Source of the DNA: Kiritimatiellia bacterium
GTDB taxonomy: Bacteria; Verrucomicrobiota; Kiritimatiellia; RFP12; UBA1067
Assembly (NCBI GenBank): GCA_017520845.1
Contig: JAFXEU010000088.1
Coordinates: forward strand, 1 to 50,025
DNA length: 50,025 nt
Direction: 5' to 3'
Below the pieces are notes generated by a model that was given only the letters and a program-made list of their open reading frames with translations, did not search any database and was not told the DNA's origin. Below are positions 1 through 8,620 of this stretch, one piece after another. Position numbers and translations under genes: made by a program. The stretch's first letter is position 1. Each line of letters starts with the position of its first letter.

Positions 1-1
1 G

Positions 2-169
2 CGCGTGATTCGTACCCAAGCGGCGAAAAAGAAAGGCCGCAAAATCGATGTCGACCCGGCTTTTCCGCCGGAAATCCGCGGCGTATCCGACGCGGATTTA
101 GCGAGCACCAGCGCCGAATCGCCCCCGGCTCGAAGGCCTTGCGTGCATCAATTCAAAAAAGTGGGATAA
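2..169 (+). CDS. 3' end of an unidentified CDS, running into a repeat
   Basis: The second forward frame is open from the window edge to a TGA-free end at TAA (167-169). It reads RVIRTQAAKKKGRKIDVDP... and is more protein-like than the other frames, being rich in Lys and Arg and then in Asp and Pro. The last 18 or so codons lie inside the dispersed repeat that also occurs near 47.9 kb, so the C-terminal tail may come from repeat insertion rather than from the original gene. I do not recognise the family. It could be the tail of a transposase that mobilises the repeat, but nothing visible proves this. The alternative first frame stays open to 186 and reads less plausibly. Confidence 0.35.
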   Translation, partial: RVIRTQAAKKKGRKIDVDPAFPPEIRGVSDADLASTSAESPPARRPCVHQFKKVG

Positions 170-174
170 GGGTG
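111..174 (+). repeat. Dispersed repeat, copy A
   Basis: Bases 111-160 match 47861-47910 with one mismatch in 50. The following GTGGGATAAGGGTG (161-174) is a near match to the sequence after the second copy. Bases 156-174 (AAAAAGTGGGATAAGGGTG) are also the exact reverse complement of 47715-47733. The copy sits directly upstream of the V-ATPase B promoter. It looks like the right end of a small mobile or MITE-like repeat family. Confidence 0.8.
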
Positions 175-213
175 TTGAACGCTTGAATTTGGTCGCTTGA
201 AAATGAAAAAATA

Positions 214-222
214 TGATATAAT
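214..222 (+). promoter_or_regulatory. Extended -10 promoter of the V-ATPase B gene
   Basis: TGATATAAT (extended TGn plus a consensus -10 at 217-222). The only -35-like hexamer, TTGAAA at 197-202, is 14 bp away, which is too close for a standard spacer, so the extended -10 probably carries recognition. The start codon at 259 follows a 5' UTR of roughly 30 nt with a GAGGAAG Shine-Dalgarno. Confidence 0.6.
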
Positions 223-258
223 TAAACTCGACATTTAAGCAACTCGAGGAAGCTAATT

Positions 259-1560
259 ATGTTCAACAACAAAATTTACCACAAAATTGACGCACTCTCC
301 GGCTCCATCGCCACACTCCGCGCCGAAGGCGTCAAGTATAACGAAATCGCCGAAATCGAATCGCGCGCGGGCACTTCGCTCGCTCAGGTAATCAAACTCG
401 ACGGACCTAATGTCACCCTCCAGATTTTCGCAGGCGCAAGAGGCGTCGACACCGCCGCCAAAGTCCGCTTCCTCGGCGAGACGATGAAGGTCCCCTTCTC
501 CGACGCGCTCCTCGGCCGCGCATTCACCGGCAGCGGCGTTCCCCGCGACGGCGGTCCTGAAATCACCGACGACCCTTCGCCGATCGGTCAGCCTTCGGTA
601 AATCCCGCAAAGCGCGTCATGCCCCACGAAATGGTGCGCACGAACATTCCGATGATTGACCTTTTCAACTCGCTCGTCAAATCCCAGAAGCTTCCGATTT
701 TCGCGAAAGCGGGCGAACCGTACAACGACCTTCTCGCCCGTATCGCCCTTCAGGCCGACTCCGACGTCATCGTCATCGGCGGAATGGGCCTTAAATACGA
801 CGAGTACCTCAAATTCCGCGACACGCTGGATAAGTCAGGCGCTTTGGCCAAGACCGTCATGTTCGTCCATACCGCCGCGGATCCGACGGTCGAATGCATG
901 CTCGTTCCCGACGTTTCACTCGCCGTCGCCGAAAAGTTCGCGCTTAAAGGCAAGGACGTTCTCGTTCTTCTTACCGATATGACGTCCTTCGCCGACGCGA
1001 TGAAGGAAATCGCCATCACGATGGAGCAGATCCCTTCGAACCGCGGCTATCCTGGCGACCTCTACTCCCAGCTCGCCACGCGCTACGAAAAGGCGGTCGA
1101 CTTCGACGGCGCGGGCTCGATCACCGTTCTCGCCGTGACGACCATGCCCGGAGACGACGTGACCCACCCCGTTCCCGACAACACGGGCTACATCACCGAG
1201 GGCCAGTTCTACTTAAGGAACGGCCGCATCGAACCGTTCGGCTCGCTCTCGCGTCTTAAGCAGCAGGTCAACAAATCGACGCGCGAAGACCACCGCACCA
1301 TCATGGACGCGATGATCAAGCTCTACGCCCAATACAAGGAAACGCTCGAAAAGCAGTCGATGGGCTTCAGAATGTCGTCGTGGGACAACAAGCTTTTGAA
1401 GTACGGAGCGGACTTCGAAAAAGGAATGATGGATCTGTCGGTCAACATTCCGCTCGAAGAGGCGCTCGACCTCGGCTGGAAGATTCTCGCGGACAATTTC
1501 GACAAGGGCGAGGTCGGTATTCCCACAAAACTTTCCGACAAATTCTGGCCAAAAAAATAA
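259..1560 (+). CDS. atpB: V-type ATP synthase subunit B
   Basis: A 433-aa non-catalytic B subunit of the V1 (A/V-type) rotary ATPase head. It alternates with subunit A, helps form the nucleotide pockets and contacts the stator. Visible family motifs are [17 protein letters not shown] (about residues 95-110), [19 protein letters not shown] (about 131-149), [13 protein letters not shown], a conserved [12 protein letters not shown], and [18 protein letters not shown]. As expected for B, it has no P-loop. The wording is closest to Chlamydia/spirochaete-type B subunits. The start has a GAGGAAG ribosome site 8 nt upstream. Subunits A, D, I and K are not adjacent: a repeat and an unknown CDS end lie upstream and ftsH lies downstream. 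The gene therefore stands alone with its own promoter, whereas the family normally sits in one operon. Confidence 0.95.
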   Translation: MFNNKIYHKIDALSGSIATLRAEGVKYNEIAEIESRAGTSLAQVIKLDGPNVTLQIFAGARGVDTAAKVRFLGETMKVPFSDALLGRAFTGSGVPRDGGPEITDDPSPIGQPSVNPAKRVMPHEMVRTNIPMIDLFNSLVKSQKLPIFAKAGEPYNDLLARIALQADSDVIVIGGMGLKYDEYLKFRDTLDKSGALAKTVMFVHTAADPTVECMLVPDVSLAVAEKFALKGKDVLVLLTDMTSFADAMKEIAITMEQIPSNRGYPGDLYSQLATRYEKAVDFDGAGSITVLAVTTMPGDDVTHPVPDNTGYITEGQFYLRNGRIEPFGSLSRLKQQVNKSTREDHRTIMDAMIKLYAQYKETLEKQSMGFRMSSWDNKLLKYGADFEKGMMDLSVNIPLEEALDLGWKILADNFDKGEVGIPTKLSDKFWPKK

Positions 1561-1580
1561 CACAAAAGAGCGCGGGTTTT

Positions 1581-1589
1581 TGGTATAAT
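1581..1589 (+). promoter_or_regulatory. Extended -10 promoter of ftsH, probably leaderless
   Basis: TGGTATAAT, with the -10 at 1584-1589. The ftsH ATG is at 1597, seven bases beyond the -10, which is where transcription would be expected to start. No Shine-Dalgarno lies between. This is consistent with a leaderless mRNA for ftsH. Confidence 0.6.
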
Positions 1590-1596
1590 TTCCTAT

Positions 1597-3660
1597 ATGG
1601 AAAACAATGACAAAAACTCGACTCGAAACCCGGCGAAATCCGCGTCTAAAAGTCCCGCGCGCTCCTGGATTCTTATTGCGCTTGTAGGGCTTGTTGTTTA
1701 TTCTTTCTACAAGATGAAAAACAGGGGCGAGGAGCCTCTTGAACTGACTCAGGCTGAACTCAACTGCGCTATAGACGAAGGACGCGTCAACGGATCCTTG
1801 GAACGCGTCGTGAACCGTGACGACGGGGTAACGTATCTTACCGGCGAAATTCGCGTCGTCGAGGCGACGAATAAAAAAAATGAGGCCGCTTCCGCCGATA
1901 CGGCGGCCAAAAGCGACGCAAATCCATCGGACGGCGCCAACGCTGAACAGAACGTCGAAAAGCCGGCCCGACCCGAGATAAAAATAACCGACAGGAAATT
2001 TCGCGTAAATCTCGTTTTCGGGGAAAACGAGGATTTAATGAACCATCTTGCCCAAAAAGGCATTAAAGTTACCGTTAAAAACGAGTCGAGCGCCATTTCA
2101 CCGTTCATATTAAATACACTTTTCTTCATAGGAATGCTCTTCCTGTTCTACTGGTTTATGGGCCGTAAGATGGGCGGCTCAAGCGGTCCGTTCGGAATGG
2201 GGAAATCCCGCGCTAAAATGCTCAACGGGAAGGAAGACACGCGAAAGGTGACGTTCGACAATGTCGCCGGCATCGACGAGGCGAAAGAGGAAGTCCAGGA
2301 AATCGTGGAATTTCTCAAAGAGCCCTCCGCTTTCAAGAAATTGGGAGGACGCATCCCCAAGGGAATACTTCTCGTAGGACCGCCCGGTACGGGCAAGACC
2401 CTTCTCGCGCGCGCCATCGCGGGCGAGGCCCAGGTACCCTTCTTCGCGATTTCCGGAAGCGATTTCGAAGAAATGTTCGTCGGTGTCGGAGCCTCGCGTA
2501 TGCGCGACATGTTCGCCGAGGCGAAAAAACGCTCGCCTTGCATCGTCTTCATCGATGAGATCGATTCCATCGGCATGAAGCGCAGCGGCGCCGGAGCCCT
2601 CACGGGCAGCCACTCGTACGAACAGACGCTCAACACCATGCTCGTTGAGATGGACGGGTTCGACCCCAATGAAGGCGTAATCGTAATCGCCGCCACAAAC
2701 CGCCCCGACACGCTCGACTCCGCCCTGCTGCGTCCCGGACGTTTCGACCGCCAGGTTCTCATCGATCTTCCGACCCTTAAAGGCCGCGAAGAAATTCTCA
2801 GGCTTCACGGCGAAAAGATCACATTCTCCGCCGACGCCGATTTGAAGCGCGTCGCCCGCGGAACACCCGGCTTCTCCGGAGCCGATCTCGCCAACCTTCT
2901 CAACGAAGCGGCGCTTTTGGCGGTCAGAAAGAAACTCGAAGGCGTCGACATGGCGACGCTCGACGAGGCGCGAGACAAAATCCTTTGGGGGCGCGAGCGC
3001 AAATCGGCCGGCTACTCGAAAAAAGATCGCGAAATTACGGCCTGGCACGAATCCGGCCACGCCGTTCTCCAACTTCTGCTTGAGCACACCGACCCTCTTC
3101 ATAAAGTTACGATCATACCCCGCGGGCGAGCGCTCGGCGCAACGATGTCGCTGCCCGAGAAGGATATTCTCAACAGAACGAAGTCGCACTTCATCGACGA
3201 GCTCTCTGTCATGTGCGGCGGACGCATCGCCGAAAAAATGTTCACCGGCGAAATTTCGACCGGAGCCGCGCAGGATATCGCCATGGCGACGGACACCGCG
3301 AGAAAAATGGTCTGCAGCTACGGCATGAGCGATAAATTCGGCTTCCAGTCGTTCCGCGAGCAGAACGCTTTCTCCGCCGCCGAACTCCCGCCTGCGTTCA
3401 GCGAGGAAACATCACGCGAGATCGACGCCGAAGTCGCAAAACTCATCAACGACGCTTACGCGAAGGCCGAATCTCTTCTCGCCGATAATCGCGACAAACT
3501 TGAAAAGCTCGCCACGGCCCTTCTTGAAACGGAAACGATGGACGGTCGGGACGTTGAGACTCTTCTCGGCATTAAAAAAAATGTCGAGTCTGAAGAGGAA
3601 GAACCTTCTTTAGAAAAAGACGAAGCCAAAACTGAAACCAAAGAAGCGGAAACTCCGTAA
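1597..3660 (+). CDS. ftsH: ATP-dependent zinc metalloprotease FtsH
   Basis: A 687-aa membrane-anchored AAA+ protease that degrades misfolded membrane proteins and short-lived regulators. It has one TM segment near residues 25-39, a variable Ala/Lys-rich periplasmic part, and a second TM around 170-187. The AAA module has Walker A GPPGTGKT (about residue 261), Walker [12 protein letters not shown] and an SRH with ATNRPDTLD. The M41 peptidase domain has the zinc motif HESGH (about 484) and the third-ligand region [11 protein letters not shown]. The tail is acidic and Lys/Glu-rich. The start is set by the -10 immediately upstream, and there is no ribosome site. cdaA begins at the base right after the stop, so the two are probably cotranscribed. 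Confidence 0.97.
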   Translation: MENNDKNSTRNPAKSASKSPARSWILIALVGLVVYSFYKMKNRGEEPLELTQAELNCAIDEGRVNGSLERVVNRDDGVTYLTGEIRVVEATNKKNEAASADTAAKSDANPSDGANAEQNVEKPARPEIKITDRKFRVNLVFGENEDLMNHLAQKGIKVTVKNESSAISPFILNTLFFIGMLFLFYWFMGRKMGGSSGPFGMGKSRAKMLNGKEDTRKVTFDNVAGIDEAKEEVQEIVEFLKEPSAFKKLGGRIPKGILLVGPPGTGKTLLARAIAGEAQVPFFAISGSDFEEMFVGVGASRMRDMFAEAKKRSPCIVFIDEIDSIGMKRSGAGALTGSHSYEQTLNTMLVEMDGFDPNEGVIVIAATNRPDTLDSALLRPGRFDRQVLIDLPTLKGREEILRLHGEKITFSADADLKRVARGTPGFSGADLANLLNEAALLAVRKKLEGVDMATLDEARDKILWGRERKSAGYSKKDREITAWHESGHAVLQLLLEHTDPLHKVTIIPRGRALGATMSLPEKDILNRTKSHFIDELSVMCGGRIAEKMFTGEISTGAAQDIAMATDTARKMVCSYGMSDKFGFQSFREQNAFSAAELPPAFSEETSREIDAEVAKLINDAYAKAESLLADNRDKLEKLATALLETETMDGRDVETLLGIKKNVESEEEEPSLEKDEAKTETKEAETP

Positions 3661-4494
3661 ATGGAATTCATTTCACCGATAATACAGATCATCATTCTGT
3701 GGTTCTCGATTTACGCGATACTTAAACGCGCAAAAGGTTCGCGTTTCGGTCAGGCGCTGATGGGCGTAGGAATTTTAGTTACAATTCTTGCACTGTTCAC
3801 GTATTTGCTCAACTTCACGGTTCTGGCCGCACTGATCAAATACCTTCTTATATACTTCGCGATTTCCTCCGTTGTAATTTTCCAGCCTGAAATCCGCCGG
3901 TTCCTGGCAACGATCGGCGCACTTGGAAATTTCGACAGACAATCGCAATCGTACGACAACGACAAGCTCACTCCGGAATCGTTCACCGAAATCATCAAGG
4001 AGCTTTCCATAAAGAAAATGGGCGCGCTTTTCGCTTTTGAACGCGGCATATCTCTGCGCGGCTACGAAGAAACCGGAGTCAGACTTGATGCCGTCATCTC
4101 GCCGGAATTGATTGTTACGATTTTCACGCCTCCCCTTCCGCTTCACGACGGCGGAGCGATCATACGTAACGGACGACTTGCCAGCGCTCACTGTCTCTTT
4201 CCCGTTTCGCACAATTCCGCTCTCGCGCGCAACGGAATGCGGCACCGGGCAATGGTCGGAATATCCGAAGAAACCGACGCCGTTTCAATAATGGTCTCCG
4301 AAGAAACCGGCAATATCTGCGTAGCCTACAAGGGAAAACTCGTGACGTTCAAACAGGATTGCGACCCGGCTATAATCATGCGTTGGGTCAGGAAAGCCAT
4401 TCCCGATGACTCATCGGAGTCTAATTTCTTTCCTAAACAAATCAAATCGCTTAAGAAGTTTTGGAACAATATTTTACAAGGAATTGAAAAATGA
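3661..4494 (+). CDS. cdaA: Diadenylate cyclase CdaA (c-di-AMP synthase)
   Basis: A 277-aa membrane cyclase that condenses two ATP into cyclic di-AMP, a messenger for osmotic and cell-wall control. Three N-terminal TM helices (about residues 3-75) precede the DAC domain. The DAC domain carries the DGG active-site motif in PLHDGGAIIRNGR (about 158-170) and the RHR motif in GMRHRAMVGISEE (about 193-205). Length and domain order fit the CdaA/DacA class. It starts directly after the ftsH stop and overlaps the next gene by ATGA. In Firmicutes cdaA is followed by cdaR and glmM. Here only a short CdaR-like protein follows, then ftsK, linking the signal genetically to division and envelope genes. Confidence 0.95.
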   Translation: MEFISPIIQIIILWFSIYAILKRAKGSRFGQALMGVGILVTILALFTYLLNFTVLAALIKYLLIYFAISSVVIFQPEIRRFLATIGALGNFDRQSQSYDNDKLTPESFTEIIKELSIKKMGALFAFERGISLRGYEETGVRLDAVISPELIVTIFTPPLPLHDGGAIIRNGRLASAHCLFPVSHNSALARNGMRHRAMVGISEETDAVSIMVSEETGNICVAYKGKLVTFKQDCDPAIIMRWVRKAIPDDSSESNFFPKQIKSLKKFWNNILQGIEK

Positions 4495-4778
4495 AGAAAA
4501 AGCGATTCCAACTGTCCAAACTGGGGAATTTAGTAAAACAGATAACAACTAAAAATGTTTGGCTTAAGATTCTCTCGCTCATTCTGGCCATAGCGACCTA
4601 TATCGCATTATACGACAATACGGTTAAAAATACGGAAAAAAACGAAAACGCGGATATAATATCGAATTTTCCCTTTTCCATAAACAACAACAGGCGCCCT
4701 GCAGACGAATCGATCCGGCGCGAACCGAAGCGGAACGAACTTTCCAAATCAAAAAAAGAAGCGGAAACTCTTAAATGA
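4491..4778 (+). CDS. Minimal CdaR/YbbR-like single-TM protein
   Basis: A 95-aa protein with a basic N-terminus, one TM segment WLKILSLILAIATYIALY (about residues 24-42) and a charged Lys/Glu/Arg-rich tail. The N-terminal pattern (basic stretch, then NVWLKILSLILAI) resembles the start of CdaR/YbbR proteins, the membrane partners of CdaA, and the position after cdaA fits. The YbbR repeats that normally fill about 300 extracytoplasmic residues are absent. It overlaps cdaA upstream and ftsK downstream, both by ATGA. It may be a reduced CdaR keeping only the CdaA-contacting helix, or an unrelated small membrane protein. The similarity rests on a short hydrophobic stretch. Confidence 0.6.
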   Translation: MKKKRFQLSKLGNLVKQITTKNVWLKILSLILAIATYIALYDNTVKNTEKNENADIISNFPFSINNNRRPADESIRREPKRNELSKSKKEAETLK

Positions 4779-7381
4779 AAGACGATACCAACACCACGAA
4801 ACCCCTCGGAAGAGAAAAGAAGTCTTTCATCGGATGGCTGTTTTTCCCGATTTCCCTTTTCCCTCTGGCGGCGCTGCTGACGTACAACCCTTACGCCATA
4901 GAACAGATTCAGAATCCGCCGGAAATCTCAACAAACTGGATCGGACCGATCGGCGACCTTTTTGCATACCACGGATACGATCTGCTGGGTCTTGCGATAT
5001 GGGTTATACCGTTGTACTGCATTCTGACGGGCTGCAGATCGGCTTCCGGAGAACCGTTAAAAATGAACATCCGGATTCTCTGGAGGCTTATACTCCTGAC
5101 GACGTTGGCCTGCCTGATGGAAATTTTCGCCACCGAGCTTCATGTTGCCGGCATCGAAGAACTGAGAGTCAAAATCAACACCAGCAATTCAGGAGGACTG
5201 ATCGGTTTTCTCTTCGGCAGAAAAATGCTCATCCCTCTGATCGGGCCTGTCGGATCCACGATCCTGCTTCTCATTCTGTTCACCGTCTCGCTTTTAGGAG
5301 AAATCGGCTTCGGAAAACTTCTTAAATTCTTCCGATCGATTTTCCGATGGGCAATCGGAAAATCCGATGAATTCGACCCCGGCGATACTGAGCCCGGAAC
5401 TCCGGAATATAACGAGGCTCACGCGCTTTTTGAAAAAGCGAAGTTGGCCCGCGAAGAAGCGCAGCGCCAAAAAGAAGAGGAAAAACGCAGAATACGCGAA
5501 GAAAAGGAAGAGGAAAAAAGGCGCAGAGAAGAGGAAAAGCGCATTAAGGATGAAGAACGCAGAAAAGCTGAAGAAGAACGTGCCGCCGCGCGTAGAAGAC
5601 TCAATGAACAGTCTTACGACGATCCATTTGTCCGAAACGGGCACCTGCCGAGGAAATATGAAAAACCGGCTCCCCAGAAACAGGCCTTGCCCGCCGTGAC
5701 AGCGCAGCAGCAGAACAAGCCTGAGGGCTCTAACGGAAACGGCAACAGCCCCTACATTCTTCCGACAGCGTCCCTTTTGGCCCCGTTGAAAAAGTCCGAG
5801 GCCGATCACAGCGACGTCGCGGGAATGAGCCAGAAACTGATCGACACTTTAAAGCTTTTCGGGCTGAACACGACCCTGGCATACACCGTCCAGGGTCCCG
5901 TCGTGACCAAGTACGCCATTTCTCCGGAACCGGGAACCCGTCCTGAAAAGTTCACCGCGCTTCAGGCGACGCTAATGATGGCGCTTAAAGCTAAATCTCT
6001 CAGAATCGAGGCTCCAATTCCGGGCGAAGACAAAATAGGCATCGAGGTTCCCAATTTAAAACCCGCGGGGATTTCTTTCCGGGAAATATTCGAATCTGAC
6101 GAATGGAAAAATTCAAAGGCGGAACTGCCTCTTCTCTTCGGCAAAAGAGCCGACGGAAAGGAACTTGTCGCGGATCTCGCGTCTATGCCGCACATGCTCG
6201 TCGCGGGTGCGACGGGCCAGGGTAAATCCGTCTGTCTCAACTCGCTTATCTGCGGTCTTTTGATGACGCGTACGCCGGAGCAGTTGAAATTAATCATGGT
6301 AGACCCCAAGTCGGTTGAGTTCACGCCTTACTCCTCAATCCCGCACCTCCTCGTTCCCGTCATCACCGACAATAAAAAGGTTGTATTCTCCCTGCATTGG
6401 GCCGTCGCGGAAATGGAAAAACGTCTCAAAATGTTCGCGCGCGCCCGCGTCAGAAATATCTACGACTTCAATCACCGCAAAACTTTGACCCAAACAGACA
6501 TGTTCGGAAATGATTCGGAAATCAATTCCGATATGCCGAAAACGGTTCCGTACATCGTAATCATCATCGATGAAGCCGCCGATCTTATCGGCCAGTGCGG
6601 AAAAGAAGTCAATCCCGACATTCAGCGCATAACCCAGAAGGCCCGTGCTGCCGGCATTCATATAATCCTCGCGACACAGCGTCCCGATGCGAAAATCATC
6701 ACGGGAACGATCAAAGCGAACATCCCGGGCCGCGTGGCGTTCAAGACTTCCCAGGCTATCGACTCGCGCACGATTCTTGACGAATCCGGAGCCGAAAACC
6801 TGATCGGCCGCGGCGATATGCTCTTCAGAGGCAAGGACGGCCTGCTCATCCGCGCCCAGGGAGCATGGATATCCGACGGCGAGATAATGAACATAACGGA
6901 ATTCATCGAGCAGCATTCCTCCACGCAATTTGATGAAACGTTCGCCAGTAAACTGAGCCGCGTGAAGGAAGCCGCCATCGAAGACCCGTTCGCAAGCAAC
7001 GAAGACGATCCCGACAACAAACCGGCCCCGGCGGAGGACAAGGCCACAAGACGTGAACTCGTAAAGGCCGCCGCGAACGCGGACGACTTCAAGAAAGCCG
7101 TTGAATGCGTAATCAACACGAAACGCGCTTCGGTATCACACTTCCAGCGACAGATGGGATGGGGCTACAATCATGCCGCGAAAATCCTTGATATGCTCAC
7201 CGATCGCGGAATCGTAAGTCCGCCTCAAGGCATGGGTCCCAGGCAGATCGTCATGGACGAAGATCAGCTTATAAAAATACTCAACGGCGAAGACATCGCC
7301 AACGAAACGTCGGGAGATGGCGGAGGATCCGCAGACGCTTCAGAAAACAACGGAGATGATTTCACGGAGGAACAACTATGA
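4775..7381 (+). CDS. ftsK: DNA translocase FtsK/SpoIIIE
   Basis: An 868-aa septal DNA pump that moves chromosome ends out of the closing septum. The N-terminus has four TM helices (about residues 17-40, 62-80, 95-112 and 146-172). A highly charged Glu/Lys/Arg coiled coil follows (about 210-285), then a Pro/Gln linker. The RecA-like motor has Walker A GATGQGKS (about 478), Walker B IVIIIDEAADL and an ILATQRPDAKIITGTIKANIPGR stretch typical of the family. The C-terminal gamma winged helix (about 770-835) includes SHFQRQMGWGYNHAAKILD, which reads DNA-orientation sequences. It overlaps its neighbours by ATGA on both sides. Confidence 0.96.
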   Translation: MKDDTNTTKPLGREKKSFIGWLFFPISLFPLAALLTYNPYAIEQIQNPPEISTNWIGPIGDLFAYHGYDLLGLAIWVIPLYCILTGCRSASGEPLKMNIRILWRLILLTTLACLMEIFATELHVAGIEELRVKINTSNSGGLIGFLFGRKMLIPLIGPVGSTILLLILFTVSLLGEIGFGKLLKFFRSIFRWAIGKSDEFDPGDTEPGTPEYNEAHALFEKAKLAREEAQRQKEEEKRRIREEKEEEKRRREEEKRIKDEERRKAEEERAAARRRLNEQSYDDPFVRNGHLPRKYEKPAPQKQALPAVTAQQQNKPEGSNGNGNSPYILPTASLLAPLKKSEADHSDVAGMSQKLIDTLKLFGLNTTLAYTVQGPVVTKYAISPEPGTRPEKFTALQATLMMALKAKSLRIEAPIPGEDKIGIEVPNLKPAGISFREIFESDEWKNSKAELPLLFGKRADGKELVADLASMPHMLVAGATGQGKSVCLNSLICGLLMTRTPEQLKLIMVDPKSVEFTPYSSIPHLLVPVITDNKKVVFSLHWAVAEMEKRLKMFARARVRNIYDFNHRKTLTQTDMFGNDSEINSDMPKTVPYIVIIIDEAADLIGQCGKEVNPDIQRITQKARAAGIHIILATQRPDAKIITGTIKANIPGRVAFKTSQAIDSRTILDESGAENLIGRGDMLFRGKDGLLIRAQGAWISDGEIMNITEFIEQHSSTQFDETFASKLSRVKEAAIEDPFASNEDDPDNKPAPAEDKATRRELVKAAANADDFKKAVECVINTKRASVSHFQRQMGWGYNHAAKILDMLTDRGIVSPPQGMGPRQIVMDEDQLIKILNGEDIANETSGDGGGSADASENNGDDFTEEQL

Positions 7382-8352
7382 TAGAATTCGGAAAAACCTT
7401 GCGCGCACATCGTGAAGCGAAGGGACTGACGACAAGCGAGGTCGCGCAGAAAACCCACATACTCGTTCAGCAGGTTGAAGCGCTGGAGAAGGAAGACTTT
7501 TCAAAAATCGCCGCACCGATCTACGGACGCGGATTCGTGAAACTTTATTGCGAGGCGGTCGGCATTGCCGATTACAAACCCCTTGTCGACGAATTCATGG
7601 ATATATATTCGGGAAACAAGCCTCCGACGATAAGAATGAAAACCGTCGCATCCGCCGACAATGGTCCCTCCATTGAAGAGTCGTCCCCTTCTCCCGACGA
7701 CTTCAGCGCTTTTTCAATGTCCGAAGAAATCAAGTCCGAGGATACGGAGCAGGTCGCCGCTGAACCTGAAAATGAAGAAAATACTCAATCAGATGAGATT
7801 TCTCAGACTCCGGAATCGTTCGATGATTTCCTGACGAAGCCGGAGACGGACGAAACTAAAACGGAGACAGAGTCAATAAAGCCGGAGACCGAGGAACCGC
7901 CACCTCCTCCGCCTGACAATCTTTTCGATTTTGCGTTAGCGACGGAAAATGCTCAACAGGCCAAAGCGAAAACCGATGAAAACGCTACGTCGAGAGTATT
8001 CGATTTTTCACAGGAAATGCAAACTCGGTCGGCTTCCGGAAGAACTCAGGGGCCGTCTCGATACTCGACCCCCAAGCCGTTGGAATTCGAAAAGAAAAAA
8101 CGCTTTGACATTCCGCCCATAGTGTGGCGTATCGGTGTTTTAGCGGCAGTTGCCGTTTTCATCCTGTGGCTGATCATCGCGGGCATTTCGGCGCTTTACC
8201 GGGCCGCCGTCACTACGGACGAGTCAGCGGACACAACAGAGACCGCAAGCGAAACACAACCCGCGACATCCGGAGAAAAAACGTCTTCATCGGGTTCTTC
8301 AGGAAGAACTCCCATGAAACTTCAGCCACTCTATATGAATTTCAACGACTGA
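7378..8352 (+). CDS. rodZ: RodZ-like helix-turn-helix membrane protein
   Basis: A 324-aa protein with an N-terminal Xre-type HTH (about residues 1-75, GKTLRAHREAKGLTTSEVA ... AAPIYGRGFVKLYCEAVG). A long acidic low-complexity linker rich in Glu, Thr, Pro and Ser follows (about 85-240), then one TM helix (about 247-271) and a short Ser/Thr-rich external tail. This is the RodZ layout: the cytoplasmic HTH binds MreB and the protein helps set cell shape. The usual beta-rich DUF4115 periplasmic domain is missing, and only about 50 residues follow the TM. It overlaps ftsK by ATGA, which supports an envelope/division role. Confidence 0.8.
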   Translation: MIEFGKTLRAHREAKGLTTSEVAQKTHILVQQVEALEKEDFSKIAAPIYGRGFVKLYCEAVGIADYKPLVDEFMDIYSGNKPPTIRMKTVASADNGPSIEESSPSPDDFSAFSMSEEIKSEDTEQVAAEPENEENTQSDEISQTPESFDDFLTKPETDETKTETESIKPETEEPPPPPPDNLFDFALATENAQQAKAKTDENATSRVFDFSQEMQTRSASGRTQGPSRYSTPKPLEFEKKKRFDIPPIVWRIGVLAAVAVFILWLIIAGISALYRAAVTTDESADTTETASETQPATSGEKTSSSGSSGRTPMKLQPLYMNFND

Positions 8353-8374
8353 TAAAAATCAGAGGTAAACGATT

Positions 8375-8611
8375 ATGAACAATGATGACGGATTCACAAG
8401 CTTCTGCTGCAAATCATGCTCGACCGAGATCGAAGCGTCCTTGGACATGATAGGCGAAGAAACGGAATGCCCCGCATGCGGCGCTAAAATCATAATTCCA
8501 GACAACAGCGAACCCGACGGCGTAATGCGTTTCGGACCCGACGACACGTCCTTGGCCAACGAACAGGCGATCAAGAGCAAAACGATCCGTATAGAGCTTT
8601 CGGATATATAA
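8375..8611 (+). CDS. Small zinc-ribbon protein
   Basis: A 78-aa protein with two Cys pairs (CCKSC near residue 12 and CPAC near residue 33), a typical zinc-ribbon spacing, followed by an acidic tail. It starts after an AGAGG ribosome site and lies between the RodZ-like gene and the nuclease in the same operon. The function is unknown. Similar short ribbons often occur as N-terminal domains in planctomycete and lentisphaeral membrane proteins. Here it stands alone. Confidence 0.75.
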   Translation: MNNDDGFTSFCCKSCSTEIEASLDMIGEETECPACGAKIIIPDNSEPDGVMRFGPDDTSLANEQAIKSKTIRIELSDI

Positions 8612-8620
8612 GCGAACGCC

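Noticed and set aside
2179..3189. 336-codon antisense frame opposite ftsH
   Set aside because: Lies over the conserved AAA domain and metalloprotease domain of ftsH on the other strand; no independent evidence.
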